NCBI RefSeq assembly: GCF_015689195.1
Contig: NZ_CP065044.1
Coordinates: forward strand, 4,526,001 to 4,590,000
Direction: 5' to 3'
Source: Pectobacterium aroidearum
GTDB taxonomy: Bacteria > Pseudomonadota > Gammaproteobacteria > Enterobacterales > Enterobacteriaceae
DNA length: 64,000 nt
The position numbers and the translations under genes are program-made. The notes under the pieces are model-generated. The model was given only the letters and a program-made list of their open reading frames with translations. It was not told the DNA's origin and did no database searches. Positions within the stretch are counted from its first letter, which is position 1, and every line of letters starts with the position of its first letter. Positions 38,813 through 50,993 of this stretch are shown here, piece by piece.

Positions 38813-41182
38813 TCAGGATTCTTTTTCTGCTTTTGCTACCCAATCACGCAGCACCTGAACATCATGACGCCAGTCGTGCTTAAGTTCATCGACCCATTCC
38901 TGCACGTTATCCCACCATGCTGGTAGCGATGACGTCTGAATCTGCTGAGCAACTTGCTGAAGATGCCGTAACCCGACGGAACCTGCCGCCCCTTTGATTT
39001 TGTGCCCTTCTTCCGTAATGCCCTTCTGGTCACGCGCCGTCATGTTGGAATCCAGAATCGCCAGATAGCCCGGCATCATCTGTTCAAACATTTCCAGACT
39101 CTGATGAATCAGTTTCGGCCCGACCAAATCCAGATACTGCTCAAGCATCGGGATATCCAGTAGATCTTCTTCTGCTTTTGCCATTTCAGTCCCCTCCTCA
39201 ATCACTGGTTCTTCCGTCCACACCGTGTGAGTGTCCCAGAATTGCTTGATGACGGCCGTCAGCGCAGGCACCGATAGCGGCTTGCTGAGCACATCATCCA
39301 TCCCCGCATCCACATATTCGCGTTTATCTTTCAGCACATTCGCCGTCAGCGCCACTAGCGGCGGCAGACTGCGGTTGCCATAGCGCGCACGCAACTGACG
39401 CGCGACGTCGAGCCCGGTCATATCCGGCAGTTGAATATCAAGCAGCACCAGATCGAACTCATCGGGATCGAACATATCCAGCGCGTCCTGCCCGGTCATG
39501 GCGACATCCACGCTATTACCCAATTTTTCCAGCACCGAACGCGCGACCACTACGTTCAGCTCAATATCTTCCACCAGCAAGACGTGAAGCGCTGGCAGCG
39601 GCAAATCATCGTCGTCGTCCAGACCGCTTCCTGCTTCATCGACGCTCGGCGCAATGACCGTCAGGGTAAAGCAGGAACCCTTGCCTTGTGTGCTGGAAAC
39701 CTGGATATCGCCCCCCATATTCTGTGCCAGACGTTTCGACACCGCCAGGCCGATTCCCGTGCCCGTTGCGGGCTTCCCACCGTGCTGGTCTTTGACCTGA
39801 TAATACATGGCGAAGATTTTTTCCAGCTCATCTGCCGGAATGCCCATCCCGGAATCTTCAACCTCAAAGCGCAGGCGATCGCCCTTTTCATGCCAGACGC
39901 GCACCACAATTTCGCCCTTTTCGCCGTTCTCCCCCTTCGGCGTGAATTTCACCGCGTTACTGAGCAGGTTCCACAGAATCTGCCGCAGGCGCGTTCCGTC
40001 GGTAATCACTTTCTGCGGCAGAGGGTAGTGCTGGTCCATAATCAGCTTCAGGCCTTTCGGTTCCGCCAGTAGGCCACCGAGGTTCTCCAGATCAACCAGA
40101 AAACCGGTAAAATCGATCGGCTGGTTATCCAGTTGCACCTTGCGGCGCTCCTGTTTGTCCATCTCAATCACGTCGTTAAAGATATTGCCCAGCGTAATCG
40201 CGCTGACGTGGATGGTTTTCAGGTATTTTTGCTGTTCAGGGTCAAGTTGCGTGTCCAGCAGGATGCGACTTAACCCGACAATGCCATTAAGCGGCGTACG
40301 AAGCTCGTGGCTGATTGTTGAGATGAAGGTGGTCTTCTCCCTACTGGCGTTCTCTAACGCGTCCTGGTAGCGCTTACGCTCCGTTATATCGCGTCCAAAC
40401 CCCATGAGCCCGTGACGTTTGCCCATCCGGTCATAAAACGGCACCTTACGCAGCTCAAAGCAGGCTTTACGACCATCGGGGTAAACCAGCCACTGCTCAT
40501 AAGTCAGAGAAACGTTATGACGGAACACTTTCTCGTCCGTTTCCATCACTTTCTCGGCAATATCGGGGGAGTAAACATCCTGCGGCGTCAGGCCAATGAG
40601 CTGCTTCTGGCTTTTACCTACCAGCAGTTCCATCGCCCGGTTGCAGCCGGAAAACTCTTTATCTTCGTTACGGTAGTAAACCAAATCCGGTGAGGCATCG
40701 AGGAACGAGCGCAGCAACGCCGACTGTTGCTCCAGCTCAATCTGCGCCTGTTCGCGGCGAGACATCTCTTCTTTAAGCCGGCTCATCACCAGCACACGCG
40801 CGTCTTCCGCTTTGATACGGTCGGCGATTTCCTGATTGAGTTGCGCGATGTTCTCCTGAAGCTGCTCGTTCAACTCCAGATCCCGATGGCGCATTTCTTC
40901 CAGCTTCGCTACCAATTTCGACAGCCGCTGGCGCGACTCTTCGAGCTGTTCCACCACCACGGAGAGAAAATAAACGGCCCAGGGCGTAATCAACAGCCCG
41001 AAGAAAATGGAGCGGACGACGTCGATGTTCTCGACTTCCCCACTGAGCAACAGGGTGACCGCCATTTGCACCACCATCGCCAGCAGCACCAATACCGAGG
41101 CAAGCAGCAGTGAAAAACGGACAAGCCCCAGTTTTACCATCAAATCAACATAGTACTGAGCCAACAGACGAATTTGCTTCAT
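38813..41182 (-). CDS. arcB: Aerobic respiration control sensor kinase ArcB
   Basis: A 789-residue tripartite hybrid kinase. Two membrane segments (about 22-47 and 57-77) are followed by a coiled linker, a PAS domain (155-265) with the redox cysteines Cys180 and Cys241, HisKA with His292 in FISTISHELRTPLNG, the ATPase domain (N box near 409), the receiver with Asp582 in LLDIQLPDMTG, and the HPt with His727 in EEGHKIKGAAGSVG. It phosphorylates ArcA when quinones are reduced. An acidic insertion GLDDDDDLPLP precedes the receiver. It is the target of ArcZ encoded just downstream on the other strand. Confidence 0.97.
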   Translation of the reverse strand: MKQIRLLAQYYVDLMVKLGLVRFSLLLASVLVLLAMVVQMAVTLLLSGEVENIDVVRSIFFGLLITPWAVYFLSVVVEQLEESRQRLSKLVAKLEEMRHRDLELNEQLQENIAQLNQEIADRIKAEDARVLVMSRLKEEMSRREQAQIELEQQSALLRSFLDASPDLVYYRNEDKEFSGCNRAMELLVGKSQKQLIGLTPQDVYSPDIAEKVMETDEKVFRHNVSLTYEQWLVYPDGRKACFELRKVPFYDRMGKRHGLMGFGRDITERKRYQDALENASREKTTFISTISHELRTPLNGIVGLSRILLDTQLDPEQQKYLKTIHVSAITLGNIFNDVIEMDKQERRKVQLDNQPIDFTGFLVDLENLGGLLAEPKGLKLIMDQHYPLPQKVITDGTRLRQILWNLLSNAVKFTPKGENGEKGEIVVRVWHEKGDRLRFEVEDSGMGIPADELEKIFAMYYQVKDQHGGKPATGTGIGLAVSKRLAQNMGGDIQVSSTQGKGSCFTLTVIAPSVDEAGSGLDDDDDLPLPALHVLLVEDIELNVVVARSVLEKLGNSVDVAMTGQDALDMFDPDEFDLVLLDIQLPDMTGLDVARQLRARYGNRSLPPLVALTANVLKDKREYVDAGMDDVLSKPLSVPALTAVIKQFWDTHTVWTEEPVIEEGTEMAKAEEDLLDIPMLEQYLDLVGPKLIHQSLEMFEQMMPGYLAILDSNMTARDQKGITEEGHKIKGAAGSVGLRHLQQVAQQIQTSSLPAWWDNVQEWVDELKHDWRHDVQVLRDWVAKAEKES

Positions 41183-41301
41183 AGCGATTTCCCTTAGTCA
41201 CCAACCCGCGCATCATAACGTAAAACGACGGTTTATACGGTGCGGCCGCACAGATTCACAGCACGAAATATCAGCCCCTACGGGCAGTATCGTCTGCTAC
41301 A

Positions 41302-42231
41302 TCAGACTTCATCATAACGGTAGGGCTTCCCCAGCGCGGAACCCTGTACACCGTGCGTTTGCAGATAGCGATCCAGCTCCACCATGCCCGTCCAGCGGTT
41401 TTCACACCACAGCGGTGCCAGTAGGGTCGGACGGCGAGCGCTGGCAGAAATGCGGTGATAGATCACCTCCGGCGGCGTATGGCGAATCATCTCTCCCGCC
41501 GTCTCCACGTAGCGATCCAGCGCCAGCTCGGGCAGCCTTCCCGCTCGCCAGGCTTTCGCCATCGTGCTGCCTTCCACGATATGGAGAGGGTGAAGCTTAA
41601 TGCCCTCTACGCCAGTCTCAACCACCTGCTCTAGCGTCGATAAACAGTGCTGGGCGTCTTCTCCCGGTAAACCGACAATCAGATGGCTACACACTTTCAG
41701 ACCGCGCTCACGCGCGCGGCGTGTGGTTTCCTGATAGCAGGCGAAATCATGTCCGCGATTAATTCGGTGCAGCGTTTTGTCACACGCGCTTTGCAGCCCC
41801 AGTTCCAGCCAGACCTCGTAACCCTGTTCATGATAGCGGGACAGCAAATCCAGCACCGCATCAGGCACGCAGTCAGGGCGGGTGCCCACGCACAGCCCCA
41901 CCATTTCGGCCTGCTTCAGCGCTTCCTGATACATACTTTCCAGAACCTGAACTTCGGCATAGGTGCTGGTGTAAGCCTGAAAGTAAGCCAGATAGCGTTT
42001 GGCCCGGTTCACCTTTCCTGCCTGCGTTTCCAGCTGCTGCGCGATGCTACGTTGCTGCATCTGTTCATCGGCAAACGAGGCCACATTACAAAACGTACAC
42101 CCGCCTCGCCCCAGCGTGCCATCACGGTTAGGGCAATTAAAACCACCGTGTAGCGTCAGCTTGTGGATCTTCTCGCCGTAACGACGTTGAAGATTTCCGC
42201 CAAACATATTGATTAATTTTTGCAATTGCAT
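41302..42231 (-). CDS. yhcC: Radical SAM protein YhcC (TIGR01212 family)
   Basis: A 309-residue radical SAM protein. The Fe-S cysteines are in FNCPNRDGTLGRGGCTFCNV. Conserved YFQAYTSTYAEVQVLESMYQ, GLCVGTRPDCVPDAVLDLL and GLKVCSHLIVGLPGED follow. Function is not established. It lies between arcB and gltB, divergent from gltB, as in E. coli. Confidence 0.93.
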   Translation of the reverse strand: MQLQKLINMFGGNLQRRYGEKIHKLTLHGGFNCPNRDGTLGRGGCTFCNVASFADEQMQQRSIAQQLETQAGKVNRAKRYLAYFQAYTSTYAEVQVLESMYQEALKQAEMVGLCVGTRPDCVPDAVLDLLSRYHEQGYEVWLELGLQSACDKTLHRINRGHDFACYQETTRRARERGLKVCSHLIVGLPGEDAQHCLSTLEQVVETGVEGIKLHPLHIVEGSTMAKAWRAGRLPELALDRYVETAGEMIRHTPPEVIYHRISASARRPTLLAPLWCENRWTGMVELDRYLQTHGVQGSALGKPYRYDEV

Positions 42232-42516
42232 ATTCTAACCTGCTCCCTTGAGGAACAGCAGACTACCTTTCTCTTGCCCCCTTCGCGATGACCGCGATCA
42301 ATCACACACATCCCAATGAAATGCATTTTTATTCGCTTTTAGTGAAAATAAACTCACGTCGGTGCTAATTAATTTTTCTTATCCCGTATGCAGGCTTAAT
42401 GAAAAGATGAAGCAATACTTAAAAATAGTTTCATAAAATCTAAAAGTAGCCATATACAGCAGAATATTCTAGAGCGCAGAAAGAACGTAGCATGGATAAG
42501 GGTTCTCACGCTTTTG

Positions 42517-42538
42517 TATAGTGATACAGCTCACACTT
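42517..42538. promoter_or_regulatory. Candidate CRP site upstream of gltBD
   Basis: AGTGA-N6-TCACA, one mismatch from the CRP consensus core. Its centre is about 77 bases before the TATAAT element. CRP control of gltBDF, with Lrp, IHF and ArgR, has been described in E. coli. Confidence 0.55.
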
Positions 42539-42601
42539 CAATTAAATCCCATATTCACTTCCCGAGATAGTTTTTCTAAAAAAATCATTATGTTTCATAG
42601 G

Positions 42602-42607
42602 TATAAT
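42602..42607 (+). promoter_or_regulatory. Candidate gltB -10 element
   Basis: A perfect TATAAT in an AT-rich stretch 276 bases before the gltB ATG. The -35 region is only a run of A and T with no good match, which fits an activator-dependent promoter. Confidence 0.4.
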
Positions 42608-42882
42608 TAAAAATTATCGTTTATCAGCACATTTTGCACTGGTATTTGACCTGAACAGGGTTTCTCGCTAATTTGGGAATCCGCTGGAAGCTTTCCTGAC
42701 GGGTCCATGATTCGTCATATTTATGCAGTAAATGAAGACTCCCTCTAAAAACAAGTCATTTACCACTTGTGAGACCGTCACGAGAGGCCGAAGAAGAGAG
42801 CGTAATACTAGCCGCTCAACGCCACGGTGCTTTCTCGCAGTAGGTTGTGAGAGTCACACAGAGCCTGGGGAGGTTCACTAAT

Positions 42883-45800
42883 ATGTTGTACGATGCATCC
42901 CAAGAGAGAGATAACTGTGGTTTCGGATTAATCGCCCATATAGAAGGTGAGCCGAGCCACAAAGTAGTGCGTACCGCGATTCACGCACTCGCACGCATGC
43001 AGCACCGTGGCGCAATCCTTGCTGACGGCAAGACTGGCGACGGCTGCGGTTTATTACTTCAGAAGCCCGATCGTTTCTTTCGTCTGGTAGCGGAAGAGCA
43101 TGGCTGGCGCTTAGCCAAAAACTACGCCGTTGGCATGATGTTTCTCAATCAGGACGAAGAGCTGGCTCGCGCCACGCGTCGGATTGTAGAAGAAGAGTTG
43201 CAGAACGAAACGCTGTCCGTACTGGGCTGGCGTGAAGTGCCAACCAACCCGGATGTACTGGGTGAAATTGCCCTGTCATCCATGCCGCGTATTGAGCAAA
43301 TTTTCGTTAACGCCCCCGCTGGCTGGCGTCAACGTGATATGGAACGCCGTTTGTTCATGGCACGCCGCCGTATCGAAAAGCGCATCGAAGATAAAGACTT
43401 CTACGTTTGTAGCTTCTCCAATCTGGTCACGATCTATAAAGGTCTGTGTATGCCGGCGGATTTGCCGCGCTTCTACCTCGATCTGGCTGACCTACGTCTG
43501 GAATCTTCGATCTGTCTGTTCCACCAGCGTTTCTCAACCAACACGGTGCCACGCTGGCCGCTGGCGCAGCCGTTCCGCTATCTGGCGCACAACGGCGAAA
43601 TCAACACCATCGCCGGTAACCGCCAATGGGCACGCGCGCGTGCTTACAAATTCAAAACCCCGCTGATCCCAGACTTGCAGGATGCCGCGCCGTTCGTCAA
43701 CGAAACCGGCTCTGACTCCAGCTCGCTGGATAACATGCTGGAACTGTTCCTGAGCGGCGGGATGGATATCATCCGCGCCATGCGCCTGCTGGTTCCGCCA
43801 GCCTGGCAGAACAACCCGGATATGGATCCTGAACTGCGCGCCTTCTTCGACTTTAACTCCATGCACATGGAACCGTGGGATGGCCCGGCCGGTATCGTAA
43901 TGTCCGACGGGCGCTATGCCGCCTGTAACCTGGATCGTAACGGCCTGCGCCCTGCGCGCTACGTCATCACCAAAGACAAGCTGATCACCTGCGCGTCTGA
44001 AGTCGGTATCTGGGATTATCAGCCGGATGAAGTGGTTGAAAAAGGCCGCGTTGGTCCGGGCGAACTGATGGTGATCGACACCCGCAGCGGCCGTATCCTA
44101 CACTCTGCCGAAACCGATAACGACCTGAAAAGCCGCCATCCTTACAAAGAGTGGATGGAGAAAAACGTTAAGCGCCTCGTGCCGTTTGAAGAGTTGCCGG
44201 ACGATCAGGTCGGCAGCCGTGAATTCAACGACGATCTGCTGGAAACCTACCAGAAACAGTACGGCTACAGCAGTGAAGAGCTGGATCAGGTCATTCGCGT
44301 ACTGGGCGAAAACGGTCAGGAAGCGACCGGTTCCATGGGCGATGACACGCCGTTCGCCGTGCTGTCGAGCCGTCCACGCATCATTTATGACTACTTCCGC
44401 CAGCAGTTCGCGCAGGTCACCAACCCGCCGATCGACCCACTGCGTGAAGCACATGTGATGTCATTGGCGACCAGCATTGGCCGCGAAATGAACGTCTTCT
44501 GTGAAGCGGAAGGCCAGGCTCACCGTCTGAGCTTTAAATCGCCTATCCTGCTTTACTCCGACTTCACACAGCTGACGTCGCAGGATGAACTGCACTATCG
44601 CGCCGACACGCTGGATCTGACGTTTGATCCGTCGCAGCAAACGCTGCAACAGACCATCGAAAAACTGTGTGACGAAGCAGAAAACAAAGTCAGAGACGGT
44701 GCCGTTCTGCTGGTGCTGTCCGACCGTGGCATTAGCGAATCACGCCTGCCTGTCCCTGCGCCGATGGCTGTGGGTGCCGTTCAGCGCCGTCTGGTGGAAA
44801 AGAGCCTGCGCTGTGATGCCAACATCATTGTTGAAACCGCCAGTGCACGTGACCCTCACCACTTCGCCGTGCTGTTAGGCTTTGGTGCGACAGCTATCTA
44901 CCCTTACCTCGCCTACGAAACGCTGGCGCGGATGGTGGATAACCACACCATCGACAAACCTTATCGTGCCGTGATGCTGAACTACCGTAACGGCATCAAC
45001 AAAGGCCTGTACAAAATTATGTCCAAAATGGGCATCTCGACGATTGCGTCTTATCGCTGCTCCAAGCTGTTTGAAGCTGTGGGCCTGCATAAAGATGTGT
45101 CGACGCAATGCTTCCTAGGCGTCGTCAGCCGCATCGGCGGTGCAAACTACAGCGACTTCGAACAGGATCTGCTGAACCTGTCCAAGCGTGCCTGGCTGAA
45201 GCGCAAAACGCTGGAACAGGGTGGCCTGCTGAAGTTTGTTCACGGCGGCGAATACCATGCCTACAACCCAGACGTGGTCACCACGCTGCAAACCGCGGTG
45301 AAAACCGGGGAATACAGCGATTACGAGCAATACGCCAAACTGGTTAACGAGCGCCCGGCGGCCACATTACGCGACCTGCTGGCGCTGAAACCACAAGAAG
45401 GCGCAGCCATCGCTATCGACAGCGTTGAACCTGCTTCTGAAATGTTCAAACGTTTCGATACCGCAGCCATGTCTATCGGCGCACTCAGCCCAGAAGCGCA
45501 TGAATCACTGGCAGAAGCGATGAACGTGCTGGGCGGTTTCTCCAACTCCGGTGAAGGTGGTGAAGATCCCGCGCGTTACGGCACCAATAAAGTGTCCCGT
45601 ATCAAGCAGGTTGCTTCTGGTCGCTTTGGCGTGACACCAGCCTATCTGGTCAACGCCGATGTAATTCAGATTAAAGTGGCACAAGGTGCGAAACCGGGTG
45701 AAGGCGGTCAGTTGCCGGGTGATAAAGTTACGCCGTACATTGCCCGTCTTCGCTATTCCGTGCCGGGCGTGACGCTGATTTCACCTCCGCCACACCACGA

Positions 45801-47343
45801 TATTTACTCTATCGAAGACCTGGCTCAGCTGATTTTCGATCTGAAGCAGGTTAACCCGAAAGCGATGATTTCGGTAAAACTGGTGTCCGAACCGGGCGTT
45901 GGTACCATTGCTACGGGCGTTGCCAAAGCGTATGCCGACCTGATCACCATCGCCGGTTACGACGGCGGCACGGGTGCTAGCCCGCTGTCCTCCGTGAAAT
46001 ACGCGGGCTGCCCGTGGGAACTGGGTCTGGTAGAAACACAGCAGGCTTTGGTATCCAACGGTCTGCGCCACAAAATCCGCCTGCAGGTGGACGGTGGTCT
46101 GAAAACAGGTCTGGATATCGTCAAAGCGGCGATTCTGGGTGCGGAAAGCTTCGGCTTCGGCACCGGACCGATGGTCGCGCTGGGCTGTAAATACCTGCGT
46201 ATCTGCCACCTGAATAACTGTGCGACAGGCGTTGCGACGCAGGATGAGAAGCTGCGCCGCGATCACTATCACGGCCTGCCTGAGCGTGTGACCAACTACT
46301 TCCAGTTCATCGCACACGAAACTCGTGTGCTGATGGCGGAGTTGGGCGTCAGCCGTCTGGTGGACCTGATTGGCCGCACCGACTTGCTGGTTGAGCTGGA
46401 CGGTTTCAGCGCTAAACAGAACAAACTGGATCTGTCTCCGCTGCTGCACGCTGCACAGCCTCAGCCGGGTAAAGCGCTGTACTGCACTGAAAGCAATCTG
46501 TCGTTCGATAAAGGCTTGCTGAACAAAGAGCTGCTGGCACAGGCACAGCCGCACATCGATTCGAAACAGGGCAAAGCACTCTACTTCGATATCCGCAACA
46601 CCGATCGTTCTGTCGGCGCGACACTGTCCGGTGCAATTGCCGAGAAACATGGCGATCAAGGGCTGGCTGGCGATCCGATCAAAGCCTACTTCTCCGGTAC
46701 CGCAGGACAGAGCTTTGGCGTCTGGAACGCAGGTGGCGTAGAACTGAAATTAACCGGCGATGCCAACGACTACGTGGGCAAAGGCATGGCGGGCGGCAGC
46801 ATCTCCGTGCGCCCTCCGGTGGGTTCAGCCTTCCGCAGCCACGAAGCCAGCATTATTGGTAACACCTGCCTCTACGGTGCTACCGGCGGTAAGCTGTTTG
46901 CCGCAGGCCGCGCAGGTGAGCGTTTCGCCGTGCGTAACTCCGGCTGTATCACCGTGGTAGAAGGCATCGGTGATAACGGTTGTGAGTACATGACGGGCGG
47001 TATCGTCTGCGTGTTGGGTCGTACCGGTGTGAACTTTGGCGCAGGTATGACCGGCGGGTTCGCCTACGTACTGGATGAAGACGGTGAATTCCGCAAACGC
47101 GTTAACCCGGAACTGGTAGAAGTGCTGGATGTGGAAGAGCTGGCTATTCACGAAGAGCATCTGCGTGGCCTGATCACCGAGCATGTACAGAATACTGGTT
47201 CACACCGCGGAGAAGAGATCCTCGCTAACTGGCCGACCTGGGCACCGAAGTTTGCTCTGGTGAAACCGAAGTCAAGTGATGTGAAGGCATTGTTGGGTCA
47301 CCGTAGTCGTTCCGCAGCCGAGCTGCGGGTTCAGGCGCAGTAA
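42883..47343 (+). CDS. gltB: Glutamate synthase (NADPH) large subunit
   Basis: 1486 residues from the chosen ATG. After an 11-residue propeptide (MLYDASQERDN) comes Cys12, the N-terminal nucleophile of the mature glutaminase: CGFGLIAHIEGEPSHKVVRT. The amidotransferase domain spans to about 430; the FMN-binding synthase domain is near 800-1220, with GGTGASPLSSVKYAGCPWEL, and the Fe-S cysteines are in CKYLRICHLNNCATGVAT. The C-terminal GXGXG beta-helix domain ends RSAAELRVQAQ. It moves the glutamine amide to 2-oxoglutarate. An in-frame GTG at 42847 gives a longer lead; GGGGAGG supports the ATG. gltD follows after 9 bases. Confidence 0.97.
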   Translation: MLYDASQERDNCGFGLIAHIEGEPSHKVVRTAIHALARMQHRGAILADGKTGDGCGLLLQKPDRFFRLVAEEHGWRLAKNYAVGMMFLNQDEELARATRRIVEEELQNETLSVLGWREVPTNPDVLGEIALSSMPRIEQIFVNAPAGWRQRDMERRLFMARRRIEKRIEDKDFYVCSFSNLVTIYKGLCMPADLPRFYLDLADLRLESSICLFHQRFSTNTVPRWPLAQPFRYLAHNGEINTIAGNRQWARARAYKFKTPLIPDLQDAAPFVNETGSDSSSLDNMLELFLSGGMDIIRAMRLLVPPAWQNNPDMDPELRAFFDFNSMHMEPWDGPAGIVMSDGRYAACNLDRNGLRPARYVITKDKLITCASEVGIWDYQPDEVVEKGRVGPGELMVIDTRSGRILHSAETDNDLKSRHPYKEWMEKNVKRLVPFEELPDDQVGSREFNDDLLETYQKQYGYSSEELDQVIRVLGENGQEATGSMGDDTPFAVLSSRPRIIYDYFRQQFAQVTNPPIDPLREAHVMSLATSIGREMNVFCEAEGQAHRLSFKSPILLYSDFTQLTSQDELHYRADTLDLTFDPSQQTLQQTIEKLCDEAENKVRDGAVLLVLSDRGISESRLPVPAPMAVGAVQRRLVEKSLRCDANIIVETASARDPHHFAVLLGFGATAIYPYLAYETLARMVDNHTIDKPYRAVMLNYRNGINKGLYKIMSKMGISTIASYRCSKLFEAVGLHKDVSTQCFLGVVSRIGGANYSDFEQDLLNLSKRAWLKRKTLEQGGLLKFVHGGEYHAYNPDVVTTLQTAVKTGEYSDYEQYAKLVNERPAATLRDLLALKPQEGAAIAIDSVEPASEMFKRFDTAAMSIGALSPEAHESLAEAMNVLGGFSNSGEGGEDPARYGTNKVSRIKQVASGRFGVTPAYLVNADVIQIKVAQGAKPGEGGQLPGDKVTPYIARLRYSVPGVTLISPPPHHDIYSIEDLAQLIFDLKQVNPKAMISVKLVSEPGVGTIATGVAKAYADLITIAGYDGGTGASPLSSVKYAGCPWELGLVETQQALVSNGLRHKIRLQVDGGLKTGLDIVKAAILGAESFGFGTGPMVALGCKYLRICHLNNCATGVATQDEKLRRDHYHGLPERVTNYFQFIAHETRVLMAELGVSRLVDLIGRTDLLVELDGFSAKQNKLDLSPLLHAAQPQPGKALYCTESNLSFDKGLLNKELLAQAQPHIDSKQGKALYFDIRNTDRSVGATLSGAIAEKHGDQGLAGDPIKAYFSGTAGQSFGVWNAGGVELKLTGDANDYVGKGMAGGSISVRPPVGSAFRSHEASIIGNTCLYGATGGKLFAAGRAGERFAVRNSGCITVVEGIGDNGCEYMTGGIVCVLGRTGVNFGAGMTGGFAYVLDEDGEFRKRVNPELVEVLDVEELAIHEEHLRGLITEHVQNTGSHRGEEILANWPTWAPKFALVKPKSSDVKALLGHRSRSAAELRVQAQ

Positions 47344-48771
<1,428 letters not shown>

Positions 48772-48789
48772 GAACGACTCACTTCTCTT

Positions 48790-48815
48790 AAGGGCAGCGC
48801 TGGCTGCCCTTTTCT
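48790..48815 (+). terminator. Terminator after gltD
   Basis: Stem AAGGGCAGC / GCTGCCCTT with a 4-base loop, then TTCTTTTT, 18 bases after the stop. Confidence 0.88.
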
Positions 48816-48837
48816 TTTTCCGACGTGACCTCAATAT

Positions 48838-49251
48838 TCAATCTTTACCTGCATAAAGCGCGATAATATCCTGCTCAGTCAGCGTCGGCGTCTTCTCAAC
48901 AAATGAGTAGTAGCACGGTTTCTTATCAATATAAATCTGCGATATCAGCTTCTTATCCGTCTCGTCGGCAAAGAAACCCGCCGGAATATGGTAGGCATCA
49001 CCGCCACGCAGCCGGTAGAACAGATGTGTTCCGCATACACGGCAAAAACCGCGCTCGGCCCATTCCGATGACGGCCAGACTGTAATATTCTCCTCGCCTT
49101 CTATCTCAATCGCCGGATCGGTACATTCAACCGCCATGAGCGGCCCACCGCCCCACGTCTGGCACATTCCACAGTGACAGGCAGCAACATCACGGACCGA
49201 ATGCGCCGTGGAAATCGTTACGCCGCCACATAAACAACGACCTTGATGCAT
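48838..49251 (-). CDS. GFA-family (DUF636, CENP-V/GFA) zinc protein
   Basis: A 137-residue small zinc protein. Cysteine clusters are MHQGRCLCGGVTI (structural site), AACHCGMCQTWGG and FCRVCGTHLFYR, the GFA fold order. The family is named for glutathione-dependent formaldehyde-activating enzyme, but most members have no proven activity. I start at ATG 49251, with AGGAGAGGG just before; a longer frame adds 16 residues of no family match. It is divergent from budC and convergent with gltD, and has no evident partner. Confidence 0.85.
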   Translation of the reverse strand: MHQGRCLCGGVTISTAHSVRDVAACHCGMCQTWGGGPLMAVECTDPAIEIEGEENITVWPSSEWAERGFCRVCGTHLFYRLRGGDAYHIPAGFFADETDKKLISQIYIDKKPCYYSFVEKTPTLTEQDIIALYAGKD

Positions 49252-50403
<1,152 letters not shown>

Positions 50404-50452
50404 GGGCAATTTCAGTTAACACTATTTTCACCTAGCAACACGAAAAATAAGA

Positions 50453-50475
50453 AAGGGCACCGCAGTGGTGCCCTT
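50453..50475 (-). terminator. Terminator after sspB
   Basis: Stem AAGGGCACC / GGTGCCCTT. On the minus strand it is followed by TCTTATTTTTCG, 10 bases beyond the sspB stop. Confidence 0.8.
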
Positions 50476-50484
50476 GAAAATGAC

Positions 50485-50988
50485 TTATTTAACCACCCGC
50501 AGCGATGGTCTGCCACCTTTAGGCGGCTGTGGCGGTTCATCATCAGAACCAGAGCCACCGTCAGGGGCTTCAGAATCAGGCGAGCTATCGACAATCGACA
50601 TCACTGTCCCTGAAGGTGCGCCTTCCTGGAAGTCTTCAAATTCGCCTGCGGATTCTTCGTAAGCAGGTTCAGGCTCAAACATCGTTCCAGCCCCGTTCTC
50701 ACGCGCATAAATCGCCATTACGGCCGCCATCGGCACGTAGACCTGGCGCGGTACGCCGCCAAAACGGGCATTGAAACGAACGCTGTCATCAGCTAACTCA
50801 AGGCCGCCAACAGCGCGCGGTGCGATATTCAGCACGATCTGGCCGTCACGGGCGAACTCCATCGGCACCATAACACCCGGCAGAGTGACATCTACCACCA
50901 GATGAGGCGTTAATTGGTTATCCAGCAACCAATCATAAAAAGCCCGTAATAAATACGGACGACGCGGAGACAGTTGAGACAACGCCAT
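50485..50988 (-). CDS. sspB: ClpXP adaptor SspB (stringent starvation protein B)
   Basis: 167 residues (E. coli 165). The folded part MALSQLSPRRPYLLRAFYDW, LVVDVTLPGVMVPMEFARDG and NARFGGVPRQVYVPMAAVMA binds ssrA tags. A flexible acidic linker rich in Ser, Asp and Gly follows, and the ClpX-binding tail is GGRPSLRVVK. It delivers ssrA-tagged proteins to ClpXP. It follows sspA by 5 bases on the same strand. Confidence 0.96.
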   Translation of the reverse strand: MALSQLSPRRPYLLRAFYDWLLDNQLTPHLVVDVTLPGVMVPMEFARDGQIVLNIAPRAVGGLELADDSVRFNARFGGVPRQVYVPMAAVMAIYARENGAGTMFEPEPAYEESAGEFEDFQEGAPSGTVMSIVDSSPDSEAPDGGSGSDDEPPQPPKGGRPSLRVVK

Positions 50989-50993
50989 ACGGT

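Larger units (their letters stand above)
42232..42882. other. yhcC-gltB divergent region and gltB leader
   Basis: No gene is supported in these 651 bases. The left part (42290-42640) is strongly AT-rich, as expected for an Lrp/IHF-controlled promoter. It holds a CRP-like site and a perfect -10 hexamer (both listed). The stretch from 42610 to 42882 would be a long untranslated leader with a weak hairpin TGACG / CGTCA (42697-42718). The gltB start has GGGGAGG upstream. Confidence 0.6.
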
